Source of the DNA: Deltaproteobacteria bacterium
Lineage (GTDB): Bacteria; Desulfobacterota; Desulfobacteria; Desulfobacterales; SURF-15
Reading direction: 5' to 3'
DNA length: 37,700 nt
Assembly (NCBI GenBank): GCA_019309565.1
Contig: JAFDFZ010000035.1
Coordinates: 1-37,700, forward strand
Below are positions 7,661 through 15,991 of this stretch, in pieces (position 1 is the stretch's first letter; each line of letters begins with the position of its first letter). The position numbers were made by a program, and so were the translations under genes. Under the pieces are notes generated by a model that was given only the letters and a program-made list of their open reading frames with translations, did not search any database and was not told the DNA's origin.

Positions 7661-10258
7661 TTAATCATTCGTTGCCATGGCGATCAGTTCCGCCGGTTCC
7701 AGTATGAGAATGGCCTGCCCGTCACCAAGGATGGAGGCCCCGGCAAGCCCTGGAAGCCCTGCCAGGTAATCGGCCAGGGGTTTGATTACGATCTCCTCTT
7801 TCCGGTAAAGCCTGTCCACCGCGACCCCGAGGCTTTCATTTCCCGCCTGGAGTATCAGGATGGGAATCTCTTTGCCATAGTCTGGCCCATGACCGTTACC
7901 TGAAGTGTTGATGAGACAGGAGAGCATCTCGAGACCGATCACATCCCCACGATGGACAAAGGCCTTCTTCTTCATCAAAGACCTTATCTCTGAGCTGCCC
8001 ACCTTTACGGTCTCTCTGATCGCTTCTACGGGAATGGCATAGGTATTGCCCCCGGACCCTACCAGCATGGCCTCAATGAGCGCCAAAGTGAGGGGCACCT
8101 CCAGACGGATATGGGTCCCCTGACCAAGGTCGGATGTCACCCTGACGTTTCCCTTTAATTTACTGAGATTGGTCCTCACCACGTCCATCCCAACTCCGCG
8201 TCCTGAAACATCCGTGACCTCTCCGGCCGTGCTGAAACCGGGCATGAAAATCAGGTTTAATATCTCCTCCCGGCTCATCTCACCGGCCTTTTCAGGATCT
8301 ATCATGCCCTTTTCCATGGCCTTATTCAGGATTCTTTCGGGATCGATCCCGGCACCGTCGTCAATGATATCGATGACGATAAGGTTTCCCTCATGGGATG
8401 CCTTCAATATGATGGTTCCGCCCTCCGGTTTCCCTGCCTTTGCCCGGACCTCAGGCGCCTCAATGCCGTGATCCACTGCGTTGCGGATGATATGGACCAG
8501 CGGGTCTCCAATGTCTTCGGCGATCCCCTTGTCAATCTCGGTATCTTCTCCCTGAAGAAGGATGTCAACCTTCTTGCCGGTCTTACGGGAGATGTCCCTG
8601 ACGATCCTGGGAAACTTCTGGAAAACGGTGCGGACAGGCACCATCCGCATCTCCATGACGTTTCGCTGCATCTCGTCAGAGATCCTCGTGATGGTCTGTG
8701 TGGCCTTTTGCAGCCCTTTCACGATTTCTGTCTGCAGGTTCGATTCCTGATTCATCTGCCGCTGTACATGGCCCAATGCATTTCGGGCCACTATGAGTTC
8801 CCCCACCAGGTTCATAAATACGTCAAGCAGCCGCTGGTCTATCCGCATGGTCCTGGCCGGGGGCTGCGAGGCAGATGAAGATGGAGTGTCATTTTGTTGC
8901 GACCTCCTGTCGTTTTCAACCGGGGACTCCCGGCCTGTTTCCCTTTTTTCTCCCTTTTCCGATATCTTTTCCGACTCTGCCTGATCTCGGGGTATGTTCC
9001 CGATCCTGCCCAGATGCTTTTCAATGGTCCCGAGGGTATCCCCTATCAGATTCGTGACGGCAGGAGAGAAATCCAGGGCCCTCTTTTTTACATCATTCAG
9101 CAGGTCTTCTATTGTCATGGATTCCTTCTCAATCTCCTCGAAACCCATATAGGCAGCGCTGCTCTTCAAAGAATGAACAGCCCGGAAGAATATATCAAGA
9201 TCAGAGGATTCGAAGACGTCTTTCTCCGATATCCCGGCCAGACAGGCCTTCATGGTATCCAGGTGTTGAGAGGCGGCAGTGATGAATATGGCATTGGGAT
9301 CCGTTGAGGTGATCTCCTCGGGGGCCGCTGTTAACGCCTCTTTCCCGTCCCTCTGGAGCTTTTGATTCTCCTCTTCGAGCAGTTTCAGGATCTCCTGAGC
9401 GTTTTCCGCAGCCTCTTTACCTTCCAGATCTGAAACCATTTCCCGAAGCATCTCAACGGCCCGAAAGAAAAGATCCAGCAGGAAATCGGCCACCTGAAAA
9501 TCCGCATGCCGCCGCACCAGTTCGAGTAACCCCTCAAAAGCGTGCGCGAGTTTGGAGACATCCCCCAGCCCCAGGTAAGCTGAAGTCCCCTTGATGCTGT
9601 GGATCGCGCGGAAAAGATTGTTAATCGCCTCCCGGTCGTTCCTCATGTGGTCAAGGGCAATGAGGGCGGCATCGCAGGTCTCAAGGTGTTCAAAGGCCTC
9701 TGTCTGGAAATCCGCAATCATCTTCTCTGTAATCTTATATACACCTGTCGTAGCGGCCGGTTGGGGTGTGGTTTCACAGGCCTTTACCCTTCTTTCTTTC
9801 TCGGGAGATCCTGTCTTCGCGACCTCGCCTCCTTTGCCTTCTATTAATCGGTTCAAGGAGGAGAGCAGCACATCGATGCGCTTGTCATCAGAGGGCATGC
9901 GGGCATCGATCTGCAGATCGATGCGCTGGGAAATCTCTTCAATGAGCGTCCTGACCAGATCGCATCCGGACAGAAGCAGATCCATGGTTTCGTTATCAAG
10001 GCTTCGCTCCCCCTTTCTCAACCCGTCCAGTAAGGTTTCCAGCCGATGGGCCAGGGTGTTTATTTGGTTGAGCCCCAGAAAGCCCGAAGCCCCCTTTACG
10101 GAATGAATGGCCCGGAATATGGAGTCAATGAGTTCGCTGTCTTCGGGATTTTTTTCATATTCAAGAAGGTCGCTGTCAATACCCTCAAGGTGCTCCAGGG
10201 ATTCGGCGATAAATTCAAGGAGTAAACTCATATCCTCTGTGAAATCCTCCCCGTCCAT
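7661..10258 (-). CDS. cheA: Chemotaxis histidine kinase CheA with three HPt domains
   Basis: An 865-residue CheA. Three HPt domains come first, each with its histidine: H52 (AIHSVKG), H220 (AIHSIKG), H362 (AVHSLKS). A charged linker (about 425-470) is followed by the dimerisation domain (about 470-540), the HATPase (about 540-720; N box IRNAVDHG, G1 DDGAGID, later GRGVGMD) and a C-terminal CheW-like regulatory domain. No P2 CheY/CheB-docking domain is evident. Typical CheA proteins have one HPt. Start: ATG at 10258 lies one base after the cheY TGA with GAGGG upstream; the in-frame TTG at 10285 would add nine residues inside cheY and is less likely. It should phosphorylate CheY, CheB and perhaps the other REC proteins of the operon. 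The third HPt has Ser where Gly is usual after the His-x-x-Lys. Confidence 0.95.
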   Translation of the reverse strand: MDGEDFTEDMSLLLEFIAESLEHLEGIDSDLLEYEKNPEDSELIDSIFRAIHSVKGASGFLGLNQINTLAHRLETLLDGLRKGERSLDNETMDLLLSGCDLVRTLIEEISQRIDLQIDARMPSDDKRIDVLLSSLNRLIEGKGGEVAKTGSPEKERRVKACETTPQPAATTGVYKITEKMIADFQTEAFEHLETCDAALIALDHMRNDREAINNLFRAIHSIKGTSAYLGLGDVSKLAHAFEGLLELVRRHADFQVADFLLDLFFRAVEMLREMVSDLEGKEAAENAQEILKLLEEENQKLQRDGKEALTAAPEEITSTDPNAIFITAASQHLDTMKACLAGISEKDVFESSDLDIFFRAVHSLKSSAAYMGFEEIEKESMTIEDLLNDVKKRALDFSPAVTNLIGDTLGTIEKHLGRIGNIPRDQAESEKISEKGEKRETGRESPVENDRRSQQNDTPSSSASQPPARTMRIDQRLLDVFMNLVGELIVARNALGHVQRQMNQESNLQTEIVKGLQKATQTITRISDEMQRNVMEMRMVPVRTVFQKFPRIVRDISRKTGKKVDILLQGEDTEIDKGIAEDIGDPLVHIIRNAVDHGIEAPEVRAKAGKPEGGTIILKASHEGNLIVIDIIDDGAGIDPERILNKAMEKGMIDPEKAGEMSREEILNLIFMPGFSTAGEVTDVSGRGVGMDVVRTNLSKLKGNVRVTSDLGQGTHIRLEVPLTLALIEAMLVGSGGNTYAIPVEAIRETVKVGSSEIRSLMKKKAFVHRGDVIGLEMLSCLINTSGNGHGPDYGKEIPILILQAGNESLGVAVDRLYRKEEIVIKPLADYLAGLPGLAGASILGDGQAILILEPAELIAMATND

Positions 10259-10259
10259 T

Positions 10260-10643
10260 TCAGATTCCCTCTTCCCGTTGCGCAAGGAGCATCTTTACAT
10301 TGGTGATCAGGCTCTCCGGCTGAGCCGGTTTGACGATGTAGACATTGGCGCCGGCCTCCATGCCCTTCATTTTATCTTTGGCTTCTTCCTCGGTGGAGAT
10401 AATGATGATGGGAACCTGTGAATAGCCTTCGGTCTGTCTGATCTTTCGGGTCAGTTCATATCCATCCATCCGCGGCATGTTGATGTCGGTGATGATGAGA
10501 TCAAAAGGCTCCCGTAACATGATTTCCAGGGCCGTAAAACCGTTTTCCGCACCTGTACACCGGAACCCGGCCCCCTCAAGGATATAGCTGTGAAGGCTCC
10601 GTACAATGTCTGAATCATCCACGATCAGTATGTTGTTCGACAT
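10260..10643 (-). CDS. cheY: CheY-type single-domain response regulator
   Basis: A 127-residue receiver without output domain. The acidic pocket VDDSD (9-12), acceptor D53 (ITDINMPRMDG), the Ser/Thr of IIISTE and the conserved Lys of YIVKPAQP are all present. A strong AGGAG site precedes the ATG. It is directly upstream of cheA (one base apart), downstream of cheR. It would be the diffusible output or a phosphate sink of CheA; because two other REC proteins lie in the operon, which one acts on the final target is not clear. Confidence 0.92.
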   Translation of the reverse strand: MSNNILIVDDSDIVRSLHSYILEGAGFRCTGAENGFTALEIMLREPFDLIITDINMPRMDGYELTRKIRQTEGYSQVPIIIISTEEEAKDKMKGMEAGANVYIVKPAQPESLITNVKMLLAQREEGI

Positions 10644-10675
10644 AATCTATCTCCTCTGACAGTCATCACAAAAAT

Positions 10676-11518
10676 TCAACAGGGTTTTCTATAGCAAAGA
10701 AAATCCCCCATTCTTTCCAGTATAAACGCCGCGGTGATCCGTCCGACGGATTCAGCATGCCCAAGAAAGATGTAACCCCCGGGAAGGAGGGCGTCATAAA
10801 GGGCTGAGATCACTCTTTTGCGTGAGGAATCATTGAAATAGATCAGGACATTTCGGCAGAATATAAAATCATATCCTCTTTTTCGCCGCATGGCGCTGCG
10901 GTCCACCAGATTGAGCTGTTCGAACGAGACGTATTTGGTCGCGCCTGGTAAAACTTTCCACCCGTCCGCGGTCTTCTGAAAATACTTGGCCCTGTAAGGG
11001 ATGGGGGTATCTTTCATGGCCCTCTCACCATAAAGCCCCAAACGCGCCTGCCTGAGGACCCTGCGGTCAATATCCGTTGCATCGATCCTGACGTCCCATA
11101 GTTCAAAATCCTCGATCATCTCCTGAATGATAATGGACAGAGTGTAGGGCTCTTCTCCGGTCGAACAGGCTGCTGACCATACCTTCAGTGTATGATCTCT
11201 GTTGATTCGTTTTCGTTTCAGATAGGAGGGGAGTACTTCCTCGGCGAATCCTTGAAGCTGGGGAAAATCCCGGAAGAAATAGGTCTCGTTCACCGTCAGT
11301 TCTTCAATAAAACTGAGGACTTCTCCATCCCTGGATTCGAATAGCAGCTTATGAAAATATTTCTGAAAGGTATCACATCCTGTCTCGATCATCCGTTGGC
11401 GGACACGTGCCACTATGAAAGAATCCTTTTTTGATTCATAGAAGATGCCTGTCTCTTTGAAGATAAAGTCTCTTAGGCGGTTCAGGTCCTTCTGCGAGAT
11501 GTCGGGTTGTGTCTCCAT
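10676..11518 (-). CDS. cheR: Chemoreceptor methyltransferase CheR
   Basis: A 280-residue S-adenosylmethionine-dependent protein-glutamate methyltransferase. The all-alpha N-terminal CheR domain (about 10-70) is followed by the SAM-binding domain with VWSAACSTGEEPYTL, the DATDID acidic loop, and FIFCRNVLIYF. The final HAESVG is also typical. It should methylate receptor glutamates, presumably on the soluble receptor of this operon. I prefer the ATG at 11518, which has GAGGAG eight bases upstream, over the TTG at 11536 that overlaps the HEAT gene stop. No tetratricopeptide extension is present. Confidence 0.94.
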   Translation of the reverse strand: METQPDISQKDLNRLRDFIFKETGIFYESKKDSFIVARVRQRMIETGCDTFQKYFHKLLFESRDGEVLSFIEELTVNETYFFRDFPQLQGFAEEVLPSYLKRKRINRDHTLKVWSAACSTGEEPYTLSIIIQEMIEDFELWDVRIDATDIDRRVLRQARLGLYGERAMKDTPIPYRAKYFQKTADGWKVLPGATKYVSFEQLNLVDRSAMRRKRGYDFIFCRNVLIYFNDSSRKRVISALYDALLPGGYIFLGHAESVGRITAAFILERMGDFLCYRKPC

Positions 11519-11532
11519 GATCTGGCTCCTCT

Positions 11533-12204
11533 TCAATCATTGTCCATTCGAAGCATACCTCGTGCCATATCATAATAGAACCTGACCTCCGGCGCCAACC
11601 GCTCCGGATCCATATCGGAGAGGACCTGTCTGGCGGTCTTTCCCCCGATCTGGGCGATGGCATTCAGGGCATTGCATTGAAGCCATGGTTCGGCATCCAG
11701 GAGCTCGGCCAGGACCGGAACGGCCGCCGGGTTGCCCAATCGCCCCAGGGCCTCTGCTGCAGCACAGGCCACGTTGATATTTTCGTCCTTGAGCCTCGAA
11801 GCGATAACCTCAAATGCATCCACATCGCTCAATTCACCTATCTTTCCCAGAATATCCAGTGCGAATTTTCTCATGTCGGAAAAGGGAGAATCGCAAAGAG
11901 CTATGAGATCGTCTACCGCATCCGGCCCGATCTGCTCCAGGATTTCGATGGCATAATTGCGAAGAGAGGCGGTATCCGAGCCAAGCAGCGGCATCACCTG
12001 CTTGCAGACCTCCCTGCCGCCGATGATAATCAGCGATTCCACGGCTGCTTCCCGGACAGCCACTGCCGGGTCTTTCAGGGCCTTTATCAAGGCCGGGGCG
12101 GCGGCCGGATCGCCCAGGTCCCCCAGGTCCTCGGCTGAATAGCGGCGGTCGGCCTCATCTCCACTCTTCAGGTCGTTCAACAACTCATCGATCGCGGGAC
12201 TCAT
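11533..12204 (-). CDS. HEAT-repeat protein in the chemosensory operon
   Basis: A 223-residue protein built of about five to six HEAT/PBS-lyase-type helical repeats, recognisable by the recurring pattern LGDLGDPAAAPALIKAL, REAAVESLIIIG, AAEALGRLGNPAAVPVLAEL and NALNAIAQIG. Such solenoids are protein-interaction scaffolds and have no catalytic residues here. The gene sits two bases after the STAS gene and just before cheR, so it is translationally linked to both. HEAT proteins are not part of the standard chemotaxis core; a role as adaptor between the array and the STAS/HATPase branch is plausible but only inferred. It has no phycobilin-lyase context. Confidence 0.85.
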   Translation of the reverse strand: MSPAIDELLNDLKSGDEADRRYSAEDLGDLGDPAAAPALIKALKDPAVAVREAAVESLIIIGGREVCKQVMPLLGSDTASLRNYAIEILEQIGPDAVDDLIALCDSPFSDMRKFALDILGKIGELSDVDAFEVIASRLKDENINVACAAAEALGRLGNPAAVPVLAELLDAEPWLQCNALNAIAQIGGKTARQVLSDMDPERLAPEVRFYYDMARGMLRMDND

Positions 12205-12206
12205 GA

Positions 12207-12566
12207 TTACCCTCCTGTTTTTTTAATGGCCTTGATGGCCTCCTCGACTGAATCAAAGATCGAAATACCCTTCGTGAGCCCGGTGATCCTTGCCGCCTTT
12301 GCCGTGTGGGATGAGGGGGCTGCAATAGCCACACCGCCATCCTTCTCTTTGAGGCGTTTGTTTAGGACAATAATGTTTCCGAAAACCATGCTGGGGCATA
12401 GCTTCACACGAGAAAAATCGAAAATGATCCTGTTTTTGCCCTCTTCCGAAAGACGGCGGCAGAGATCCCGAAGTTCATTGATTATGGTGCTCTTTCCGCC
12501 GGACAATTCACGTCCAGCGGTTACAAGCGCTGTTGAATCATCTATTATTTGATATTCATGCGACAT
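12207..12566 (-). CDS. STAS-domain anti-sigma-factor antagonist-like protein
   Basis: A 119-residue single STAS domain, the fold of SpoIIAA/RsbV. The conserved core IIFDFSRV (about 47-54) is followed by the phosphosite loop: here LCPSMVFG with S59 aligned to the serine normally phosphorylated by an RsbW-type kinase, though the usual Asp-Ser-Ser-Gly is not kept. The start at 12566 was chosen because AAGGAG lies seven bases upstream; the ATG at 12572 abuts the ribosome site. It is the likely partner of the REC-HATPase protein at 6760 (inference). Two-base spacing to the HEAT gene. Confidence 0.86.
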   Translation of the reverse strand: MSHEYQIIDDSTALVTAGRELSGGKSTIINELRDLCRRLSEEGKNRIIFDFSRVKLCPSMVFGNIIVLNKRLKEKDGGVAIAAPSSHTAKAARITGLTKGISIFDSVEEAIKAIKKTGG

Positions 12567-12577
12567 AGCCATTCTCC

Positions 12578-13654
12578 TTATGATTGAACCAGTTCTACAA
12601 TCTTTTCGCCGATCTCGTATGAGGGCAGCACGAATTCCGCGCCCCCCCTGCGGATCGCCTCTTTGGGCATGCCAAAGACCACGGTGGTCTCTTCAGATTC
12701 CGCAATGGTGCGGCCGCCCGCCTCGCGTATCTTCACCATGGCATCCGCGCCGTCCTCTCCCATGCCGGTGAGCAGGACCCCGATGGTGTTCGCCCCGTAT
12801 TGAGAAAGGATCGAGCACATGGTGATGTCCACAGAAGGGGTATGGAGGGTATTCCTCGGACTTTTCGTCAATCGCACCAGGCTTCCGTTTTTCCCCATGC
12901 CCCTGGGCGCCAGGGTCATGTGAATATCGCCGGGGGCGAGGTATCCATGATCGGATGCGATGATATCCCCGCTCTTTGCCTCTTTGAAGGACAGGGCACA
13001 GTTATTATCGAGCCGCTGCGCGAATGAGGGGGTAAAAGAAGCCGGCATGTGCTGCACGATGATGACCGGAGCCCCCAGGTTCGGGGGAAACATGGGCAGG
13101 ATATCCATGATGGTATTGGGCCCTCCGGTGGATTGCCCGATCACAACGATCTTTTCAGAGCTCTCCCTGCCTGTGGCCGTTGGTGCGGGTCTCCTCGCAC
13201 GTTCCTGCCTTCGTCGTTTTTCGGCAAGACCCAGACGCGAGGTGTTGGCCCCGGCCGCTGAGCGGATCTTATAGATGATTTCATTGGCGACCGCACCGAT
13301 ATCCCGGGAGATGGTCCCGCCCGGCTTCCCCACAAAATCCACGGCCCCCAATTCCAGCGCCTCGTACGTTGTAAGGGCCCCCTCCTGGGTCAGAGAGCTT
13401 ATCATGACCACAGGCCTGGGGGATTCCATCATGATGTACTGGAGCGCCGTGAGTCCGTCCATCACCGGCATATTGATATCCAGGGCTACAACGTCCGGTT
13501 CCAGAGCCTTTGTCCGCTCAACGGCCTCCTCGCCGTTGCGGGCCACGCCGACCACCTCGATGTCCGGGTCCATCTGAAGAATCTTCCTCAACTCCTGCCG
13601 CATAAATGCGGAGTCGTCTGCGATCAATACCCGGATTTTCTGTTTCATATTCAT
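12578..13654 (-). CDS. cheB: Protein-glutamate methylesterase/deamidase CheB
   Basis: A 358-residue CheB: receiver (about 5-125, acceptor D59 in ALDINMPVMDG), basic linker (about 135-165), and the C-terminal methylesterase with the full catalytic triad S175 (GQSTGGP), H202 (QHMPASFT) and D301 (TGMGEDG). It removes methyl groups from receptor glutamates when phosphorylated by CheA, counteracting CheR. ATG at 13654 is used; an ATG two codons later (13648) has the better-spaced AGGGA. It follows cheD by 13 bases. Confidence 0.95.
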   Translation of the reverse strand: MNMKQKIRVLIADDSAFMRQELRKILQMDPDIEVVGVARNGEEAVERTKALEPDVVALDINMPVMDGLTALQYIMMESPRPVVMISSLTQEGALTTYEALELGAVDFVGKPGGTISRDIGAVANEIIYKIRSAAGANTSRLGLAEKRRRQERARRPAPTATGRESSEKIVVIGQSTGGPNTIMDILPMFPPNLGAPVIIVQHMPASFTPSFAQRLDNNCALSFKEAKSGDIIASDHGYLAPGDIHMTLAPRGMGKNGSLVRLTKSPRNTLHTPSVDITMCSILSQYGANTIGVLLTGMGEDGADAMVKIREAGGRTIAESEETTVVFGMPKEAIRRGGAEFVLPSYEIGEKIVELVQS

Positions 13655-13667
13655 AATCCCTGATGTA

Positions 13668-14162
13668 TCATATTGTTAATCTTTCTCCGTTTGTAAAGGT
13701 GATAAAGACCTCGCCGGTGGCTATGTGGAATCGGACACTTCGGCCATATAGACCGCCAACCGATTCGGCGGTAATGATAAGGTCCAAACCGGAGATGATG
13801 TTCCTGGTCTGTTCCAGAATCGACCGGCCGATGTTTGTCATAAAGCAATCATCCGACATGCCGAACATGTTTCCTGCTCCCGCTAGCCGAGCGGATGTGG
13901 TTTTCCGCCGGGCCCCTCTCTTCTCCATTATCTGAAGCAAGAGCGGAAGCGCCCTGTCCGGTGAAAAGGCAGGCAGGCGAATTATATCCGGATCATAGCC
14001 GGTCGCTGTGGGATGGGGTATGTGAGCCATGCCGCCTATCGTACCGTTCCCATCCCAGAAGCAGACCACCACACATGACCCCACCCCCCCTGTGCAGAGG
14101 ATTTTGTGCCCCTCGGCCACCAGCAGATCGCCTGTTTTCAGATGTAATTCATCATGAAACAC
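13668..14162 (-). CDS. cheD: Chemoreceptor glutamine deamidase CheD
   Basis: A 164-residue CheD. The Thr-Cys-His triad of the family is present with the same spacing as in Thermotoga maritima CheD: T24, C30 (GGVGSC) and H47 (GGMAHIPHP). It deamidates receptor glutamines to methylatable glutamates and in some systems binds CheC and CheY-P. No CheC is encoded in the window, so here CheD probably acts only on the receptor. It lies nine bases after the CheW gene. Confidence 0.92.
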   Translation of the reverse strand: MFHDELHLKTGDLLVAEGHKILCTGGVGSCVVVCFWDGNGTIGGMAHIPHPTATGYDPDIIRLPAFSPDRALPLLLQIMEKRGARRKTTSARLAGAGNMFGMSDDCFMTNIGRSILEQTRNIISGLDLIITAESVGGLYGRSVRFHIATGEVFITFTNGERLTI

Positions 14163-14171
14163 AGCATCCCT

Positions 14172-15962
14172 TTATACCCTTCGTTTCCTGTTATTGGTTT
14201 TTTTCACTGCGCTTTTGGCCTTTGCCGCTGTCTTTTCCTTGGCCGATGCCGTTCTTGAATTTGCAGGGGACGATTCCTGATCCGGGGTGTTGCTTTTTGG
14301 CTCTTCCGGGGTGGGGTTTTTTTCAGGGCTTCCGGTAAGGCCCTTTTCCTCGCCAATGTCGCTTAATTCTTCCTTTTCATCGCCTGTAAGAAGGGCGTCC
14401 ACCTGGATCAGGACGATGATCCTTTTGCCCTCATCGAGCTTTCCGATCCCTTCGATATACCGGCCCTCTACGCCCGCTTCGGTAATGAGATCAGGCGGGA
14501 ACTCGATCTGGTTTCTGGGTATGCGAAGCACCTCGCTTACCGAGTCCACGATGATGCCGGTGGTCTTGCCGGAGATATCCACCACTATGATCCGGTTCTG
14601 TTCTGTTCGCTCGCCCTTGTCCAGCCCGAACCGGGTCCGCATGTCAAGCACCGGCAGGACATTCCCTCGAAGGTTCACAATCCCTTCCACAAACCGGGGC
14701 GCATTGGGTACTGCGGTGATCTCGTCTATACGGATGATCTCCTGGACCTTCATGATACCGATCCCGTACTCTTCCTTCTCGATCCGGAAGCAGACCACCT
14801 GCTCCTCATCCATGATCTCCCTGGTCATAGCATCCTCGTCCTTTCCCTGATCTCCCGCAGCGGATACAAGCGCCTCTTTCTGATCGGCAGATATAAGGTT
14901 GCCCAGATCCAGCAACATCACCAGTCGTTCACCGTTGTTGAGCTTGCCGACTGCTTTCAGTTTTGCAGCGTGCTCCCTGTTGATGATCGAGGGCGGATCT
15001 TCGATGCTTTTTCCAGGTAATCGGAGGACCTCCGAAACCGAATCTACGAGGATGCCGGTGAGAACACCGTCCATATCTATGACCACGATCCGGCGGGCAT
15101 CCGCTGTCTCATCGTCCACCGATGCCGCTTGCGTCGGACCATCGACCCCTTCCGCATCAACCTCCGTCTCATTATCCGTTTCAGGCGCCTCCCCCTCCTG
15201 GACAGAGCGAGTGCCCACGTCATCTTCCAGCGATGTCATGCCGAAAAGCGCCCGAAGGTCAACAATGGGTAAAAGACGGTTCCTGAGTGAGGTGATCCCT
15301 CTGACAAAATCAGGCGCCCTTGGAACACGGGTGATCTCTGTCACCCGTATGATCTCCTGGACCTGCATGATATCTATCGCAAACTCCTCACCTGCCATCC
15401 TGAAGGTTACCAGAAGCTCTTCCTCTTCAAGCCTCTTCTCATCCTGATCATCGACCGTAACCGCACGGCCAGAATCGATGGATGCCCCGATCTCTTTTCG
15501 ATTCGCTGTGTCCGGGATGATCTTTTCAGTAGAGAGGATCAGAGTGAGGCGTTTGCCGTCATCCGTCTTTGCCACACCCCGAAGGTACTGGCCGTCAATG
15601 CCAGCCACCACATCGGGAGGCGATTCTATAGCACTCTCGTCGACGTGCAGCACTTCGGAGACGCTGTCCACCACCATGCCCGTGGCCGCTCCGTTCACAT
15701 TCAGGACCACCACCCGGGTGTCATCATCCTGTTCCTTCAGGTTCATGCCGAGCCGGTTCCTCAGGTTGACCACCGGCAGGATGTTGCCCCTGAGGTTGGC
15801 AATTCCTTCCACATAGTGGGGGGCATTGGGCACCCTGGTGATGGCCGAAGGCTTTACGATCTCCTGCACCAGGCCGATGGGAAAGGCGAGGCTCTCCCCA
15901 CCGAGGGAGAAGGTGACGAGCTGGTCTTCCGCTACCTGTTGTAGTGCTGTATGTTCACTCAT
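14172..15962 (-). CDS. cheW: Triple-domain CheW coupling protein
   Basis: A 596-residue protein of three CheW domains (about 13-150, 182-360 and 387-526). Each carries the hallmark VDSVSEVL (98-105, 306-313, 472-479). Domain 2 is interrupted by an acidic insert (about 246-290) and has LRNR in place of the receptor-contacting NLRG seen in domains 1 and 3, so its receptor binding may differ. The last 60 residues are Lys/Ala/Pro-rich and disordered. Ordinary CheW has one domain of about 160 residues. It bridges receptor and CheA; three linked domains could replace several CheW copies in an array ring. An AGGAG site lies before the ATG. It is 29 bases behind the receptor gene. Confidence 0.94.
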   Translation of the reverse strand: MSEHTALQQVAEDQLVTFSLGGESLAFPIGLVQEIVKPSAITRVPNAPHYVEGIANLRGNILPVVNLRNRLGMNLKEQDDDTRVVVLNVNGAATGMVVDSVSEVLHVDESAIESPPDVVAGIDGQYLRGVAKTDDGKRLTLILSTEKIIPDTANRKEIGASIDSGRAVTVDDQDEKRLEEEELLVTFRMAGEEFAIDIMQVQEIIRVTEITRVPRAPDFVRGITSLRNRLLPIVDLRALFGMTSLEDDVGTRSVQEGEAPETDNETEVDAEGVDGPTQAASVDDETADARRIVVIDMDGVLTGILVDSVSEVLRLPGKSIEDPPSIINREHAAKLKAVGKLNNGERLVMLLDLGNLISADQKEALVSAAGDQGKDEDAMTREIMDEEQVVCFRIEKEEYGIGIMKVQEIIRIDEITAVPNAPRFVEGIVNLRGNVLPVLDMRTRFGLDKGERTEQNRIIVVDISGKTTGIIVDSVSEVLRIPRNQIEFPPDLITEAGVEGRYIEGIGKLDEGKRIIVLIQVDALLTGDEKEELSDIGEEKGLTGSPEKNPTPEEPKSNTPDQESSPANSRTASAKEKTAAKAKSAVKKTNNRKRRV

Positions 15963-15991
15963 AGTTATTCTCCTTAAATTGAAGTCCTGTC

